A DNA stretch of 64,000 nucleotides from Epiperipatus broadwayi (GCA_028023455.1 JAQFVV010012537.1:122001-186000), one strand, 5' to 3'; shown: positions 24,855-38,229, counted from the stretch's first letter. The notes: generated by a model from the sequence alone, not told the origin. Program-made: numbers and translations.

Positions 24855-25400
24855 ATTTTTAGGGATACCCTCCTTAGAAAGCTAGCTGACACTAGTTGGG
24901 ATTATGATGAGAGTGTGTTATGGACAGTTTCTTTATTAGTAACATATTCTATTGGTGAAAACTGTGCTTCTGTTTGGAGAAAAACTATTCACACCAAACA
25001 TCTGGATATTCAAATATTATCATAAAAAATATTACTGATATATTCAAATCTACTATTTTGTGGAGGCTCTCTGTTCTCTCACATATTCCTTTACCAAATA
25101 TCAGAAGTTGCCTCACAGAAAATATATACAGACCTGTTAAATAGAAAAGACTTGCCATTAACTCAAAATATACTTTTGTCATCTAAGGTTCAACTCAAAT
25201 CAAGATCATGTTTCTGGATATTTAATCATAACTAATGAATTATGGCACAAGCAATAAATTTATTATGAGCTTGCAAACAAAATTATTTATCCAGATTCAA
25301 TAGTAGAGCCAGTTAGATTTGTAGATATTACTGGAAAATTATCAAAAGATTCAGATTCATAAATCAAATTTAACAGTCACTGAGCTATGATTATATGGAT
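24855..25400 (+). mobile_element. LINE C-terminal fragment (second LINE type)
   Basis: The plus-strand frame near 24862-25015 reads DTLLRKLADTSWDYDESVLW then TVSLLVTYSIGENCASVWRK and TIHTKHLDIQ. This is the recognisable segment after the RT domain of many LINE ORF2 proteins (LLRKLAGTxWG...LxxxYSTAEYxAPVW...HTxxxD). Further pieces continue in shifted frames to about 25200-25400, e.g. PLPNIRSCLTENIYRPVK. It is unlike the 1.5-3.3 kb LINE and is heavily mutated. Confidence 0.72.
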
Positions 25401-25670
25401 CAATGAACCCATGAACTACCTAAATAATTACCATCAAATCAATAGCTACAGTAGCAGAATTGAAGGATTTAATGATTTTATCTCTTAGTTGAAATCTCTA
25501 CATTTCCATTATATTTTGTTAAACAGTTAAAATTTTATGTCTAATAAAAAAAAATCTATATGATAAATAAAAAAATATGGAATAGATGATGGTAAAATTA
25601 AGAACAGTTTTATTTTCTAAGAATACTAAATAAATTACTACTTTCAATAATAATAATGCGTAGAGTATCT

Positions 25671-25729
25671 AAAGATTCTGAAATTTAACCAAGATTCTAG
25701 CAATGGATCTTAGTTAAATTTCAAAATCT
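25671..25729. repeat. Short imperfect palindrome
   Basis: AAAGATTCTGAAATTTAACC is followed after about 15 nt by its near-complement ending AAATTTCAAAATCTTT, giving a stem of about 24 bp with three mismatches and an 11 nt loop. It may be a small MITE relic or simply a chance palindrome. Confidence 0.5.
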
Positions 25730-27265
25730 TTGTATGCCTCAAGCAATTTATTTTCAATTTAATGCAAGAAACAGTGCAGACCAAGGAATACCTTATTAAC
25801 CATTTTAAATCCATACATATTTTATGTAACAGACTCCCAGAAGACAGGCTGCATGTCTTCCAAACAGGTTCATATTTTGAAGCATTAAGACTTTATTTCA
25901 TAATGGCACAATCAATTTGAAGTAATGGTGTATTTTGTTTTAGCCATATGACTTGATAAAGATTACATTAAATAATCAAAATAGTATGTGAATGTTTATA
26001 TTAAATTTGTTCAAGATTTACAAGTTAAAAAATAATATATTTTATACTACTAATAATAGAATGATTTATTGCTCAGGAGTTCGTAAGAAGTTCAAACACT
26101 ATAAAATGACAAAGCTAAACCAGAATCCATGAACTTTATTTTCTAGAATCTGCTATTGCCTGAGATCACATAACGCGTATGTTAATATTAATCATATGAT
26201 AGAATATTGAGAGTGAATGAATGAATATATTAAGATAAAAAGATTTTTTAAATTTTTTTAAAAATGTCTCTAATGCTTTTCTGTGCATTTGAGTGTTTTA
26301 TTTATACTGGATTAAAAAGACTATCTAATGAATGATTATTAATGAAAAATTGAGAGGCCCTTCTCTAGACCACTTCAGTAAGAATATGCTAAGATAAACT
26401 CTTTGAATAACAATTTGCACATGAACCAAAAAACCCCCAAACAATTAATGCTGCCATTATGTATTAAAGATAAGTAAAACAATTACAGTGCAGTTTTAAA
26501 TTCATTATCATTAGCAGTTACTTATAATTAAATGTGGTTATCTTAATTTGGGGGAAAAAAAAAAACCCAATGAGTTTTGCAATAATTATACAACATAATC
26601 TACAAAACATCAAATATAGCTACAAATAATAGACACCATTTCTTTAATTGGTTTATTTGATGTCTTTTTATACTATTGTACATTCACCCATATCCTTCAA
26701 AATTAAAACAATTTATATTGTATATTTCAGCCTCTATTACAAAAAGCATGCTATGTTCTCACATAAAATCCTTTTTTTATTTTAGAAAGTCTGTTAGTAT
26801 TTACCCATTTCATGGATCCAATATGTCCTTACAAGTGTAGATCCAATATTATCATATTCAATTAAATGAAGAGCATATCGATAGATCTTATGATATTGCC
26901 ATCATATTTCCAAAATATAACAGACTATCTTTTAATAAATTTTTTCCAATATTTCTTTATATCTCTTTTCCATACATTAGAATAACAGTCCAATGTTCAA
27001 CTAATTAAAATAGCTATACTACTATGATAAAATATCTTATTGTTATAACATGTTAAAGACAGCAGAAACATATCAAAGTCTGATGCATGCTTTATCACTC
27101 AAGTCTGCCTATTAAAATAAAAAAATAGCAAGATGTTTAAGTTAGTTATATTTTCAAGATGATAGTTACTTGCAGGGCAAAATTTGCTAAAAAGCTTTTC
27201 TTATCATTGAAGCAACTCATTTCTTTAAAAATTAATTATTAAATTAAATTTGGTCTCATCTTATA
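25730..27265. other. Intron sequence, no recognisable feature
   Basis: AT-rich intron. Nothing with termini or similarity was recognised. Confidence 0.45.
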
Positions 27266-27957
27266 GTTAAAGACGCCGCTCTATGGCGCGGTTTTCGCGC
27301 TAAAACACATAAAAATGCTGTTTCCGTGGCCAACACGTTCGAACCCGCGTTTTCTATAATATAACTTTTTTGTTGTGCTACAGATTGCAGGCTGCTATGT
27401 TGCGTCACAGTACAGCATGTATGTCGCATTGCAGCAATTACATTTTCCGAATTCGCACAGTTTATAAAACAGTTACGGCTTGATGAGAGAGTTTGTATTT
27501 GAATTGTATGAAAATGTTGTTTTCATTGGATTTTTTTTTATTTTAAAGTATTGAAATGTTCAGATTTTTTAAAGTAATAATTCTAAGACTTTTTACAAAG
27601 TACTGTATTGAAGTTTTAATTGGAAAAATGTTAAATATCTATGTTTTTAGTGAGTTGCAATTAGGTAACGCGTCAAATAATGTACTGTTTGTAACATTCC
27701 ACGAGACCAAGAAGATCCTATCGTGTGTATATTTTTGAAGTAAAAAGAGCGGTACGAAAAAAATATCCAGTAAGAAAAGTACAAATATACACGATTTTTT
27801 GTAAATTTCATAAAAAGCAAATATTATAAACATATTTAATAAGTAAAGAAGACATTTATATGTGTTTGTTGTTGTTTAAAAAAGTTTGAGTTTCTATATT
27901 TTGTCCGAGTACGGTTATGATTTTCAATTTTTTTATTTAGCATTACAAACAACAGAA

Positions 27958-28025
27958 CACTAACCCTAAAACTAACTCTAACTCTAAAACTAACCCTAAG
28001 CCTAACCCTAAACCTAACCGTAACA
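27958..28025. repeat. Degenerate telomere-like hexamer array
   Basis: About eleven copies of CTAACC with variants CTAAAA, CTAACT, CTAAGC and CTAAAC. The complement is the TTAGGG-like hexamer. It lies inside the TIR transposon at 27266-28554, so it is interstitial and probably carried by that element. Confidence 0.8.
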
Positions 28026-28197
28026 ACTTTTACTTTTTATTGTCATTCTATTTGAAGTAAAAAATAGCCGTAATATCTCTTTGTCTGTAAAAAAAAAAAA
28101 GAAATGTAAAACGAAGACTAAAAAAAAAAAAAATAGACTAAGAAATTTTACTTTTTATTACGATTATTATTTTTTAGTTAAACAACAACAACAAAAA

Positions 28198-28337
28198 AAA
28201 TAGTTGTAACACAAGTAAAAAAATATCTGATAGAAAATTGCTAAAAAAAGCTGTAACACAAGTAAAAAAATATACGATAGAAAATTTATAAAAAAAAGCC
28301 GTAACACAATTAAAAAAATATACGATAGAAAATACAC
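28198..28337. repeat. Tandem repeat, three units of about 50 bp
   Basis: The unit is GTAACACAAGTAAAAAAATA then CGATAGAAAAT plus a short A-rich link; it appears at about 28205, 28253 and 28301. It lies within the 27266-28554 transposon and produces a spurious minus-strand open frame rich in Phe and Tyr. Confidence 0.75.
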
Positions 28338-29211
28338 GAATCAAATTGTAATTTGTTGATTTTATTTTACATTTATTATTATCATTTAAATTGTATACAT
28401 TAATAAAAAATAATATATATAAAAGATGATTCTGTTTTGTTTTTATTTTCGCATTACAAAAAAGCACAGAAAAATTATTATAATCAACGGCCCGGGAATG
28501 GTCATATTTTATAGTTTTAGCATGAAAACGGCGCCATCCAATGGCATCTTTATCTATAAGACAAGCACTTAAATTCTTTACAGGTTGCACTCAGTATAAT
28601 AAAAACATTCCACACAATTCAATTTTACTGTTGGTATTTTTTATATTAATCATTCAGACTGATAATACTATCTTTATGCATTCTCTCCTCCATAAGCTTA
28701 GTTTCATATAATCTAGTTGAAAAATGAATTCATTTATATAAAGAAAATGTAATTCAAACTCTTTTTAATCATTTTTGATTAATTAAGATACAGAAACAAC
28801 AGTGAGATAAGAAATGGAAAGTTTTCTATAAGTAACTTTTTTAGATCATTGAGAAATTTCTTTAAGTGTGATAGAAATTTATAATTAATAATAATTTGTC
28901 CTGTTTCTCCTTTCTATTTTTGTGATAAATGCTATACTTTTTAAAAAATATATACATAAAATAAACCTAACCAATTTATATTGACTAAAACTTCTGAGGA
29001 ATTAATAACAACAAAAAAATTTTTTTTCTATCTTTTTTCAAGATCTTCAACTCCCTAGCTAATACACATACACTAAAAATTTATACATAAAATAAAGTAA
29101 GCCATTATTTCTTAATAATTTTATTTTTTAAACACTTCAAATATTATTCTGATATATACTTGTTCTTTATGATATATTGAAGCTGTGCATATAATTATAT
29201 ATGCTGGCTTC

Positions 29212-29260
29212 ACCATTCACTGTGGACTAACTAAGACCCTAAGTCCAACCACAGTGAATG
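29212..29260. repeat. Hairpin at LTR 5' end, copy A
   Basis: CATTCACTGTGG and CCACAGTGAATG form a perfect 12 bp stem; GGACT and AGTCC inside can extend it with a bulge. The same hairpin occurs at 46138-46188 in copy B with the stem retained. Confidence 0.8.
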
Positions 29261-29545
29261 TATGTTTCTTTTTCAAACTAAATTTATTGTTTTCTCAAAT
29301 AGTTGCCTAAATTAAAAGATTTAATAAAATAAAATATAGAAAGTTAAAATTATAATTGCAATTATTTTTAAAATACATTTGGTAGAATTCGATGAATTTC
29401 TCAATTAAATAGAATCCATTAAGAAAAGGAATTTAATTAGTAAAACCTTTTTCTGAATTAGATAAAAATAGATAACAGAAAAAATTTGAAACAACGAGCA
29501 TGATTCGCTACTAATTAGCAGATTAAAAACATAATGGAAAAAGGG

Positions 29546-29555
29546 TATAAATAAA
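29546..29555 (+). promoter_or_regulatory. TATA box of the LTR, copy A
   Basis: TATAAATAAA followed by GAACTTTTCTTTTGTTCT is preserved in both LTR copies (also at 46495), about 345 bp from the LTR start. This is where a U3 promoter would be. Inferred from position and conservation only. Confidence 0.5.
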
Positions 29556-31764
29556 GAACTTTTCTTTTGTTCTTGGTCTTATGCTTGCTGCTAACCTGTG
29601 CTGAAGGTCAGAGAGAAATCTTAAGAATTTTGTTGGAAGAAATTTTGCTGAAAGATTGGACAATATAGCGAACTCTTGCTTGCTGTACTTGCTTCAAGCT
29701 GCACTCTATTCTTTCAGCATATAAATAAAAAAATCCAGAAATGTGTTGCTCTGCAAAATGCAGGGGTAACTTCTTTGCCTTCGCTCTCCTGAGCTGTTCC
29801 TGATGCAGGAGTCGTAATCATGTAAGCCAGCCAGAGAACAAAAGTATCTGCCCTGTATCCGTGAAAATCTGCCCTCAAAAACATGGAAAAACAAATTTGA
29901 AGAACCGAGAAGACCTGCGGGGAAACATCAAATGAACTCATTTTGATCCACCCATCTAGTTACCGGTAACGTTCCCATAAATTATTAAAATATCTTTGTA
30001 ATTTGCAATTTCAATGTATATTTATGCTTTTCTATATATATATATGTTTTTTTAAATCTATGTATTCGAATCTTGTGAAATTATATTTCATTAATTGCTT
30101 TCTTTTCTTTTTTTTTATATCGTAATGGGAGGAGTTATTATATATAATGGCGGCCATAGTTCTTATTAATTTAATTGAAAAATGCTTCGTTTAACTTTCT
30201 GCCATTATACTCCCGTAATTAGGTTATTTATTTTATATAACTATTTATTTAGAAAGAAAAGGAAGCAAATCATAGAAAGTGCAAAACTCTATTTTAAAAT
30301 CAAGATTTAAATTGCTAGATATTCTATTATAAAACTTTCCAAACTTTAACTTAGTTTTTTTTATATACATATAAAAGAAAGATCCTTATCAAATGCCAGT
30401 ATATTTTAGTCAATGAAGGGTTACAAATTTAAAGTTACATTTTAAAGAGCGTGAAATAAAACGTTCGCGTTTATATTTTAGTACTAAGAGAGAGTACATT
30501 TTGACAATATGTATCAAAAAATTATTAAATAGCATTGGCTTAGTGGTGAATGGGTTAAATTTCAACTAAATAGATAAAATATCCGCCCATTTGTTCTTTT
30601 TATTAATTCAAATTTTATAAAGATGAAGTTACTATTTTTCTGCGGATTTTCAGTGATAGTTGAGCTTTCCTAAGATATATATTTTGCAGAGGGTTTCTTT
30701 TTTAAATTTAAAGGTCGTTGACCGTATTTATATGATATCGTGCCTCGGGTGATCTACTGGGCCGCTCAGCATAAATTACAGTGCTTCTTTTGCCAAGTTT
30801 GCTTAGGTTAACATACCTACATTCGGACCTTCTGAAAAATAAATAAATTGTTCGGGATCTCATGTTGATCTCAGTTCTTTAAATGTACGTAACTGGACAT
30901 AAGCAACAAAAAAACTCCGATCCTGAATCCGGGTCACGCGTTTAGCAAACGGATTCCATTTTTCCCTCTAACCTAGTTTAGAGACAGAGAGCTATCCGGT
31001 TTTGCATTAACCTCTTAGTAACTGTTATGTCTCAAGCCTCACAGCCCACTATATGCTATCGCCTGTGTGCATGGTCTTATATATTTATATTTATTAGGAA
31101 ATCTTTCTCAAAATATCATCGAAATGTTTCAATTATAGCTGGAATATCCTGTTGGGGTCACTTTATCATTCTTCTTAAATCATAAGTAGGGCGGTGATTT
31201 AAACCTATCCAAAGTGTTTAGTTGAGCTTGACCACTTATTTATTTCTATGTTCTCCAACCACAGAGTTAATGAATCATCTCTCTCTCTCTCTCTCTCTTG
31301 ATTTCTTTTACGTAACACTTCCATTGGCTGGAATATTTTAAATAAAGAAATGATAATGTAAAATTTTGTCTGTTCTTATCATTGCGATCAATGGATCTTT
31401 CAAATATGTTTATCCGGTTGCAGTGAAAATAGCCTGTGACACTATTAATAAAACATTGTATGAATTCTTTTAATGTAAATAATAAAAGTTTGTGTTATCT
31501 TTCATTCACTATAAATAAAACCACTTAGTATTGTTTTCTTTTATAACATACATATGTACATCTGATCATTATATATGTAAAAATTCCTTTTCGTGGTCTC
31601 TTCTCTCCCTGATCACCGGGCATACATTAAGATTAAATTCTAGTGAGGTTTGGGGAGTAAGTCGCTTAGTAGCAATCTAGAGGAGCAGGTGAGGTTCGAA
31701 CCCCCTCTATCTACATCTCTAGGTTAGGTTAAAGCAGCTCTACTTTTCTTACTGTTACAATATA

Positions 31765-32219
31765 TATATTGTGACTAGTTGGGTTACATGGTACACAATA
31801 ACATAGTTGTGTGTGCGCATATATATATAAAGGAAAAGTAGAAATAAACAGACAAATTTTTGTAGATATTTTTTTACATTTACTGGGAATAATAATAACT
31901 GTAAAGAGTTAAATAACTCTGAATTAAAAATAAAATTTCATTATGAAATAAATGTTTAAAAGGTCTAATAAATATTATTTGTAATTCTGATTTTGAATTT
32001 AAAAACAAGCATAATTTATTTTTAAACTAATGTTTATATACATTTCTTTTATCTATTCTTAAATATCTTTGTACATTAAAAATTCCAAAAGATAGCTTTT
32101 AATTAAAAGTGATTGGAAAAGAATAAAAACATGTAGATGACACAAATCTAAAAATAGCTTTTGATAAAAATTGTTTTTAATCAAGATAAGGATTAGACAT
32201 AAAAAAACTACTTTCAATT
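31765..32219. other. Intron sequence, no recognisable feature
   Basis: AT-rich sequence just downstream of the solo LTR. Nothing identified. Confidence 0.45.
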
Positions 32220-32222
32220 AAG

Positions 32223-32640
32223 ATGTTTTTATTACCTCATATGACTCTTATCAAAAGGACTGATAAAAATATCAATTGTCTGGTGTTAATATTTTTGAGA
32301 TGCAGAATAGCTGCTGCAAAGTTAATAGTAATTAGCTGGCCAGAAAGATGGCTGAAAAAGTTCCATGAAGATATCACAGGAGTCAAGAAAGAAAAAGCTG
32401 CTCTATAGTTCACTGTTGGAGTTGACTTACGAGGTCCAGATCAACTTCTGATGAGTGTAGCCTGCTTAAATGTGTCTAAAAAGACAGCTGCTTGCCTGGA
32501 ACAATTCTACAGAAGGTAGCTCATGGAATGTCAACATACCTGATTATAATTTCCCAATAGTGACAATTGCCTGGATTATACCTATCCTGATAATAACAAG
32601 CCAGTCAACCATCTTGCCCAAGAAAAACATCAATTGATGA
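32223..32640 (+). other. GC-richer segment, possible pseudogene or old repeat
   Basis: This stretch is more GC-rich and codon-like than the intron around it. The plus-strand frame 32223-32408 includes AAAKLIVISWPERWLKKFHE then DITGVKKEKAAL, stop, and further text FTVGVDLRGPDQLLMSVACL and NVSKKTAACLEQFYRR after it. I do not recognise the protein. A processed pseudogene or transposase relic are both possible. Confidence 0.35.
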
Positions 32641-35600
32641 AGAAGTAATTATACATATGCTGATGTATCTATATGCAGAGAAGCACAGATAAATTTATAT
32701 ACAAAAGTAAAATAATTCATTTAAAAGACATTTTAAAATTCCTATATTTAATTTAAAGACATTATGATTAGTTAAATGCGACCTGTGATAGCGTTATATA
32801 TAATGATAACGAAATTTTAAATAATTTTTTTCCTAAAAATGACATTCAAAAAAATACCAGCAAATAATTTTGCATGGATTAAAACTAAAAAAAATAAACA
32901 AATAAAAAAGTAAAGGATCAACAGACAATTCTATAATCTAAATTTAAAGATGTTGATAATTAATCAATCAATCAGCAAGTACATGTCAAACAAAAATTGA
33001 CTTAAGTGATATATATATATTTTAAATAAATCTGTAAACTATGATGATAGAACTTATCCATATTATCTATATTTTTGTATACACATGTATATGTGTGAAT
33101 TTTACATACTTTCAATATTGAATTAATTAGAAAAAATATGATTTAAAAGTGATAAGTAAAAATGTTTATTTTATGGCTAGTCAAATGTTAAAAAATTATA
33201 TGCACACATGTATGTGTGCATGTATATGTCAATTGTATTGCAAATACCAATGTATTAAAATAGACCCTTATATGTACATTTTATTCATTTATTTTATTAA
33301 ATGTCAATTCAAATATGTTCAGCCACATGTCTATGTGCTGATTGTGCTTTAACTAAACCTAATGGAGCATATATGTAAATCAATGTAATAACTTGAATAT
33401 TGTAAATCACATACATGTAAATCACAATATGATAATTTTATTATTGTATATTAATCCAAAATCAGAAGGCTTAATTTATATGTATAGCCATATTCTAAAG
33501 ACCTTAATATCATTTTTTTATTGTTGTTAATAAACATGTATTCAATTGTTAAAAATTGTATTGCATTATCTTTTGGTCTTTGTAACAGTTATAGAGCTTA
33601 TGTTCTCTGAGCTAGATTCGATTATAATGGCAGAATATATGAATGGGTATGTATATTAGTGTTTATAGGTATCTAGTTGTTTCCAGATCGGTGCTAAGAT
33701 AATATTCTTTAAAGCCCATGCACTACATTAGTCTTAAAAATGAAGTTTAGTTGGCCAGTGCATTAAAAATACTAAATGGTCAGAGCATTGACAATGATCA
33801 GCATGTTTTAATGTCACACATTGTTTTGATGATTATATATTCTGACGGATGAGCAGTTAGTTGGTACATCCAAGTTATATTTAAATAATTTCCCAAGCTG
33901 GCAAAGGCTCAATAGTTGGCCTCGTCTACAGCAGACCCATTTTAAATCCAGTCACAAGATGGACTGTTGATTTGTTTTTATTCTGATGTATTTTGATTGA
34001 TCATTCATGACGATGAAGGAGTACTACTTATAAATTTTGATAATGCTGAGTGATGTATGGTTAATTATACTTGTAGTTGCTTATGCTTAAGATAGTTAGC
34101 TGGCTGATCTTTCTGAGCTCTTGATCTTTTTAATATATCTCATTACTTTTTTTTTGATGTTAAACTTCATTTTAATCTTATCTCTTAAAAAAGTATACAT
34201 TAAGTTTCATTGTATTTTCTTAATTTAGGATTGATAATTATGTTTTGTCATCATCCCAGATTCATTCTGATTATCCCATCCCATTATAATATATTTATAG
34301 ACATTGCAAGCATTAAGATATATTGTTAAGTAATGATAGAAATTAGAACTTATTTCCTATAATGTTATAACCAGCTATTTTTGTATTCTGTTTTTATAAA
34401 TAGGGTATTTAACCCGTGGCTCACATGTGTCCAGGATGGCTATGAATGTGGCATAGCACAATATAATAGACATTTAAAACATTATGAGATTTTTTTTATT
34501 ACTATTTGTCACAATGATTCTAAAATAAACATAAGTATACTCTTAAATACAATAGTTTTATGCGGCCGTCTTTTTTTTACTTTTATAATTAAAAAAACAA
34601 CAACAATAATAACATTTTATTATTTATGTATGTGTATTTTATATATTATTGATCACAAATTTGAAACCTGCTTAATTATTTTAAACAACTCTCTGAACAG
34701 GCCATTGAATAATTAGAATTATTATGTGAGAACTTATCTGTGGTGGCAGATCTCAAGAAAATTATGCATGGATCTTTTTTTTTTTGCTTATTAACTTTTG
34801 GTAATGTTTGGTGCAAAGATGCCAAAAAGTTTTTCCTCCCTGATATAATCAATTATGAGGAATAATCATTTTTAGAGCACAATTAAGTAAGATAATAAAC
34901 ACAAGCACATATGAATAATAAGATTTTACTATTGAATGCATGTCAAAAAATAAATATCTTTAACAATTCTATAAATTGTAAGTTTATTACTAGAGGATTT
35001 TAGCAATAATGGCCAATTAAATTGATTTTGCAATCTGAAATTAAGCTTATATTTCAAAATTTGCAAGTCAATTGCAGATATCACAGTGGAAGGTGCATTA
35101 ATTAGTAAACTCTTGTGTACCTGACAAAAAGTATAGTTTTCTGAATTTTCTAACTACAGAAAGTTCTTTAGACTTACGGCAAGACATTACAACTAAATTG
35201 CATTTATATTCAATAAAAATAAATATTCAGATTTCCAAAATTTATATATATATATAATCATTGCCTCTTAAGAAAATAACTTATACAAAGCTATTGTGGA
35301 ACAAAATGTAAACTTTACAGCATGATTCCAGGTGCATGCACTACATCTATTTTCATTTTTGAAAAAACCCCCCACAATATTTATATTATAGCATCTGGAA
35401 GTAACCATCTCAATATATGTGAGATTTCATAACATCATAAAATAAATTAATCTCAATTTTTGAGAAGTCTTATTCTAAAAATTGCATTTTTAAGTACCAC
35501 CAAATCAGATATTCTCAGTAGATAAGATTATATTTTCACAATTATATTAACTGCATTCCATACTAAAGCAAGTTCAAACAAAAAAAAACTTTATTTGCAA

Positions 35601-37900
35601 AAAAATTAAGATGAAAATTTCACTCATTAGCCTATCATGAATCAAAATATTTTAGTGTTTTGTTTGTTCACTTTGTATAAAGTTTTCCCTTTAGCAGCAG
35701 TTTTTATAAAATTATAAAGATCTATCTTTGGACATATCCCCAGATTATTTATTATTCCACACTCTCAGACTTCTGAGATATCTAAATATTGAAAACTTAC
35801 TGATCTCTCAAGAGCAGCTCCCTGTTCTAGCACCATCTACTGCTAGGTTTGAACAATCAGAGATTACCAAATATTTTATTGCATATAAATCTCTATTCCC
35901 ATTACAATTACTCAAGCTTAAAGTAGATGATGATAGAGTGAGGAGCTGGTCTTAGTTTAAAATATTGTACGAGTTGGAGAATTAAGTGTTTTGTTATTAA
36001 TATTCTATTTTCCTATTTAAGAAAGTTCAATTTCAATTAGACTCAACATCCTTTCTTTCTAATCATCTTTTCTGTAAATCTAAAAACAAATTTTTTAATA
36101 TTAAGATTATGTGTAAAGAAATGGTAAAAATTACTTTCAATAAAAATAATATTATGGACAAGTAAGCCTCCAAAAATGAATATCCTAAATCTTTTTTAAA
36201 AATAAAATTCTGCTTAGAACACTTCACACTAGATTCATCATTAACATTTATACTGCTTATTTAGCCAAATTTTTTTCTTTTTAAATCAAAAATTTAATTT
36301 CATGCTGAACCAGTTCAATGCAAATGAATATTTTTTCATATTCTAAATAATTGTTTTTTCTTTTGAATCTTTAAAAAGAATTTTATAAAAAAAGTCTAAA
36401 AATTAATAACCTAGAAAATGTTATTTCTGGTAAAAACAGAAAAAAATAAATAAAAACCATGATAGTACATTCACCAACAGTACAGTTTTAAAAGTAAATG
36501 TATTGCATAACTTCATTAAATATTACGTTAACATTGTAATAATGTTAAATACTTTTTTAATCAAATATGAAATTTTCTGTGTCTAAAAAAATGTAATCAA
36601 CATAACTATTTAGGTGTCGTCAAATATAAATTTGGTAATCAAAACTTTTTATTGACTCTAAAACTGATTTAGCTATTTAATTACATACTAGCTAACTTAG
36701 TAAGATAAGAAAGTTCAGAAAAACAATATTTTTAAAAAATCTTAGCATTTATATTGTTAATTGTAAATAGTGAATAATATACATTGAGTAGAAGCAAATT
36801 ACTAATTTGAATCTCAGACCCAAGTATGATAAAGACTCATTTTTATTTTAAAATTCAATCTTCAATATCAACACCAATTATATTCCTTTCCTTGCATAAT
36901 TTAGCCAATATTAGAATCAAAAGCTAAAGGTTTCTAGCATTAATAAAAAAAACATCATTAGAGAATTAATTCATGCAAATATTTCTGTCTTTTGAGACTT
37001 ATCAATAAAATCATTTATTACAAATCGAATCACTTTGATCTATAAAAAACAATGAATATGGAAGACATTATTTTTGGAAGAACTACATTTATAATGGTGA
37101 ACTGATATAATTAACAATCAAGAATTATTTCAAGCTGCTTTCAGATAGACAATTAAAAGTACTATATAAATATAAATTACATCACCACAATCCTCAGCAT
37201 GTTGCCTTAAAAGACTGTTGATATTCTATTGGTTTGTTTAAGCACAAGGGCTGTGCTTATGTAATTTACATATGATAACCAAAATTATCAATTGGCATTT
37301 ATGGTTTAATATATATATATAAATGAAATTAATTACTTCATTTAAAATATTATTACTGACATTAATTGTCTTTCTTTTCTCTGAAGTGTAGAAAATGGTA
37401 ACTGACAAAAGAATTGCGAATATTTTTCATATAAATAGAAGATATTTCGATTTTAATTGTTATGTTTTTTAAATAATATACATCGCTTTTTTCTTGCTTA
37501 CTTGAGGCTATAAGTAAGTCTTGGAATTATTACTAGATTACAATTGATTCAAACTCAAATAAGTAATTTGTTAAATACTATATCATCACATCTTTATCAT
37601 CAAAGTTACTTTAGATTATACTTTTCAAAGTTACATTATAAACTTATGTGCATATTAGAATGAAATGAATACTTTGGAAGGAAATAACATATATGATTTT
37701 GAAAAAGATTGAGTATTAAAAAACCTGAAGAGAATATGGAATGCAAGACTCTTACTTATCAGATAAGAGAGAATAAACAAACATACATAAGTGTTTAACG
37801 TAGAAAGCAGTTCGTGGAATAAAATTTATTTAAAAAAAAAGCAAGACTTACAAAAAACAAACAAACAAAAAACACAGTTAACATAAAAGAACTAATGATT
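32641..37900. other. Long intron stretch, little recognisable
   Basis: AT-rich intron. It contains ATGTATATGTGTG-rich sequence at 33070-33240 and an isolated 75-codon frame at 35728-35955 (ISQEQLPVLAPSTARFEQSE) of unknown origin. No gene structure or mobile-element termini were recognised. Confidence 0.4.
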
Positions 37901-38229
37901 TTAATAAGCTCATAAATAATTTAATGGTTTATCAAAAGTGTAGCGATGATAATATAAACCGATTCATGGAATAATCAAGTCCAAAAATGTTACTATGACA
38001 ATTTCACAAGTCAAGAACCCCAAAGAAATATTTTAAATGAACTTTAAAATAACATCTAACTTTTATCTGATAAATAGACTGACAATAATATAAGAAAATG
38101 TAGATTTACTCAAGCAGTTTTTAATATTATCAACTGGGTATTTGTTTGATCCCGTTTTCTAATTGACAAATTCAAAACAGTAGTTCATTCTTTTCAATGG
38201 AGTCACTGACTCACTGATGACTCAGTTAG

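Larger units (their letters stand above)
27266..28554. mobile_element. TIR DNA transposon, non-autonomous, 1289 bp
   Basis: Left end GTTAAAGACGCCGCTCTATG and right end (complement) GATAAAGATGCCATTGGATG are the start of imperfect TIRs matching at about 32 of 41 positions, including the GGCGC and GTTTTC..GCTAAAAC blocks. TA flanks both sides. The ends are strikingly GC-rich for this window. The interior holds an A-rich tandem repeat (28198-28337) and a CTAACC array (27958-28025), but no transposase frame. The superfamily is not assigned; TA flanks allow but do not prove a mariner-type origin. Confidence 0.72.
29202..31759 (+). mobile_element. Solo LTR, 2.56 kb (copy A)
   Basis: It begins TGCTGGCTTCACC and ends CTTACTGTTACA, with ATATA on each side (29197-29201, 31760-31764), although this target repeat is weak in such AT-rich DNA. 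A long copy of the same sequence lies at 46129-50930. A hairpin sits at the 5' end and a TATA box at 29546. The 3' region has an AATAAA-bearing zone and a tRNA B-box-like GAGGTTCGAACCCCC near 31691. No internal retroelement region or partner LTR is adjacent. It could instead be another repeat class, but size, termini and promoter fit an LTR. Confidence 0.68.

Noticed and set aside
28174-28590. 138-codon minus-strand open frame
   Set aside because: Produced by the A-rich tandem repeat and the transposon TIR; Phe/Tyr-rich repeats without a domain.
29706-29941. Overlapping minus-strand frames in LTR copy A and a similar one at 46648-46899 in copy B
   Set aside because: Length and frame are not convincingly preserved between copies; likely incidental within the LTR leader region.
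32444-32500. CTGATGAG as a hammerhead ribozyme core
   Set aside because: No GAAAC partner or closing stems nearby; the same holds for CTGATGAG at 11947.
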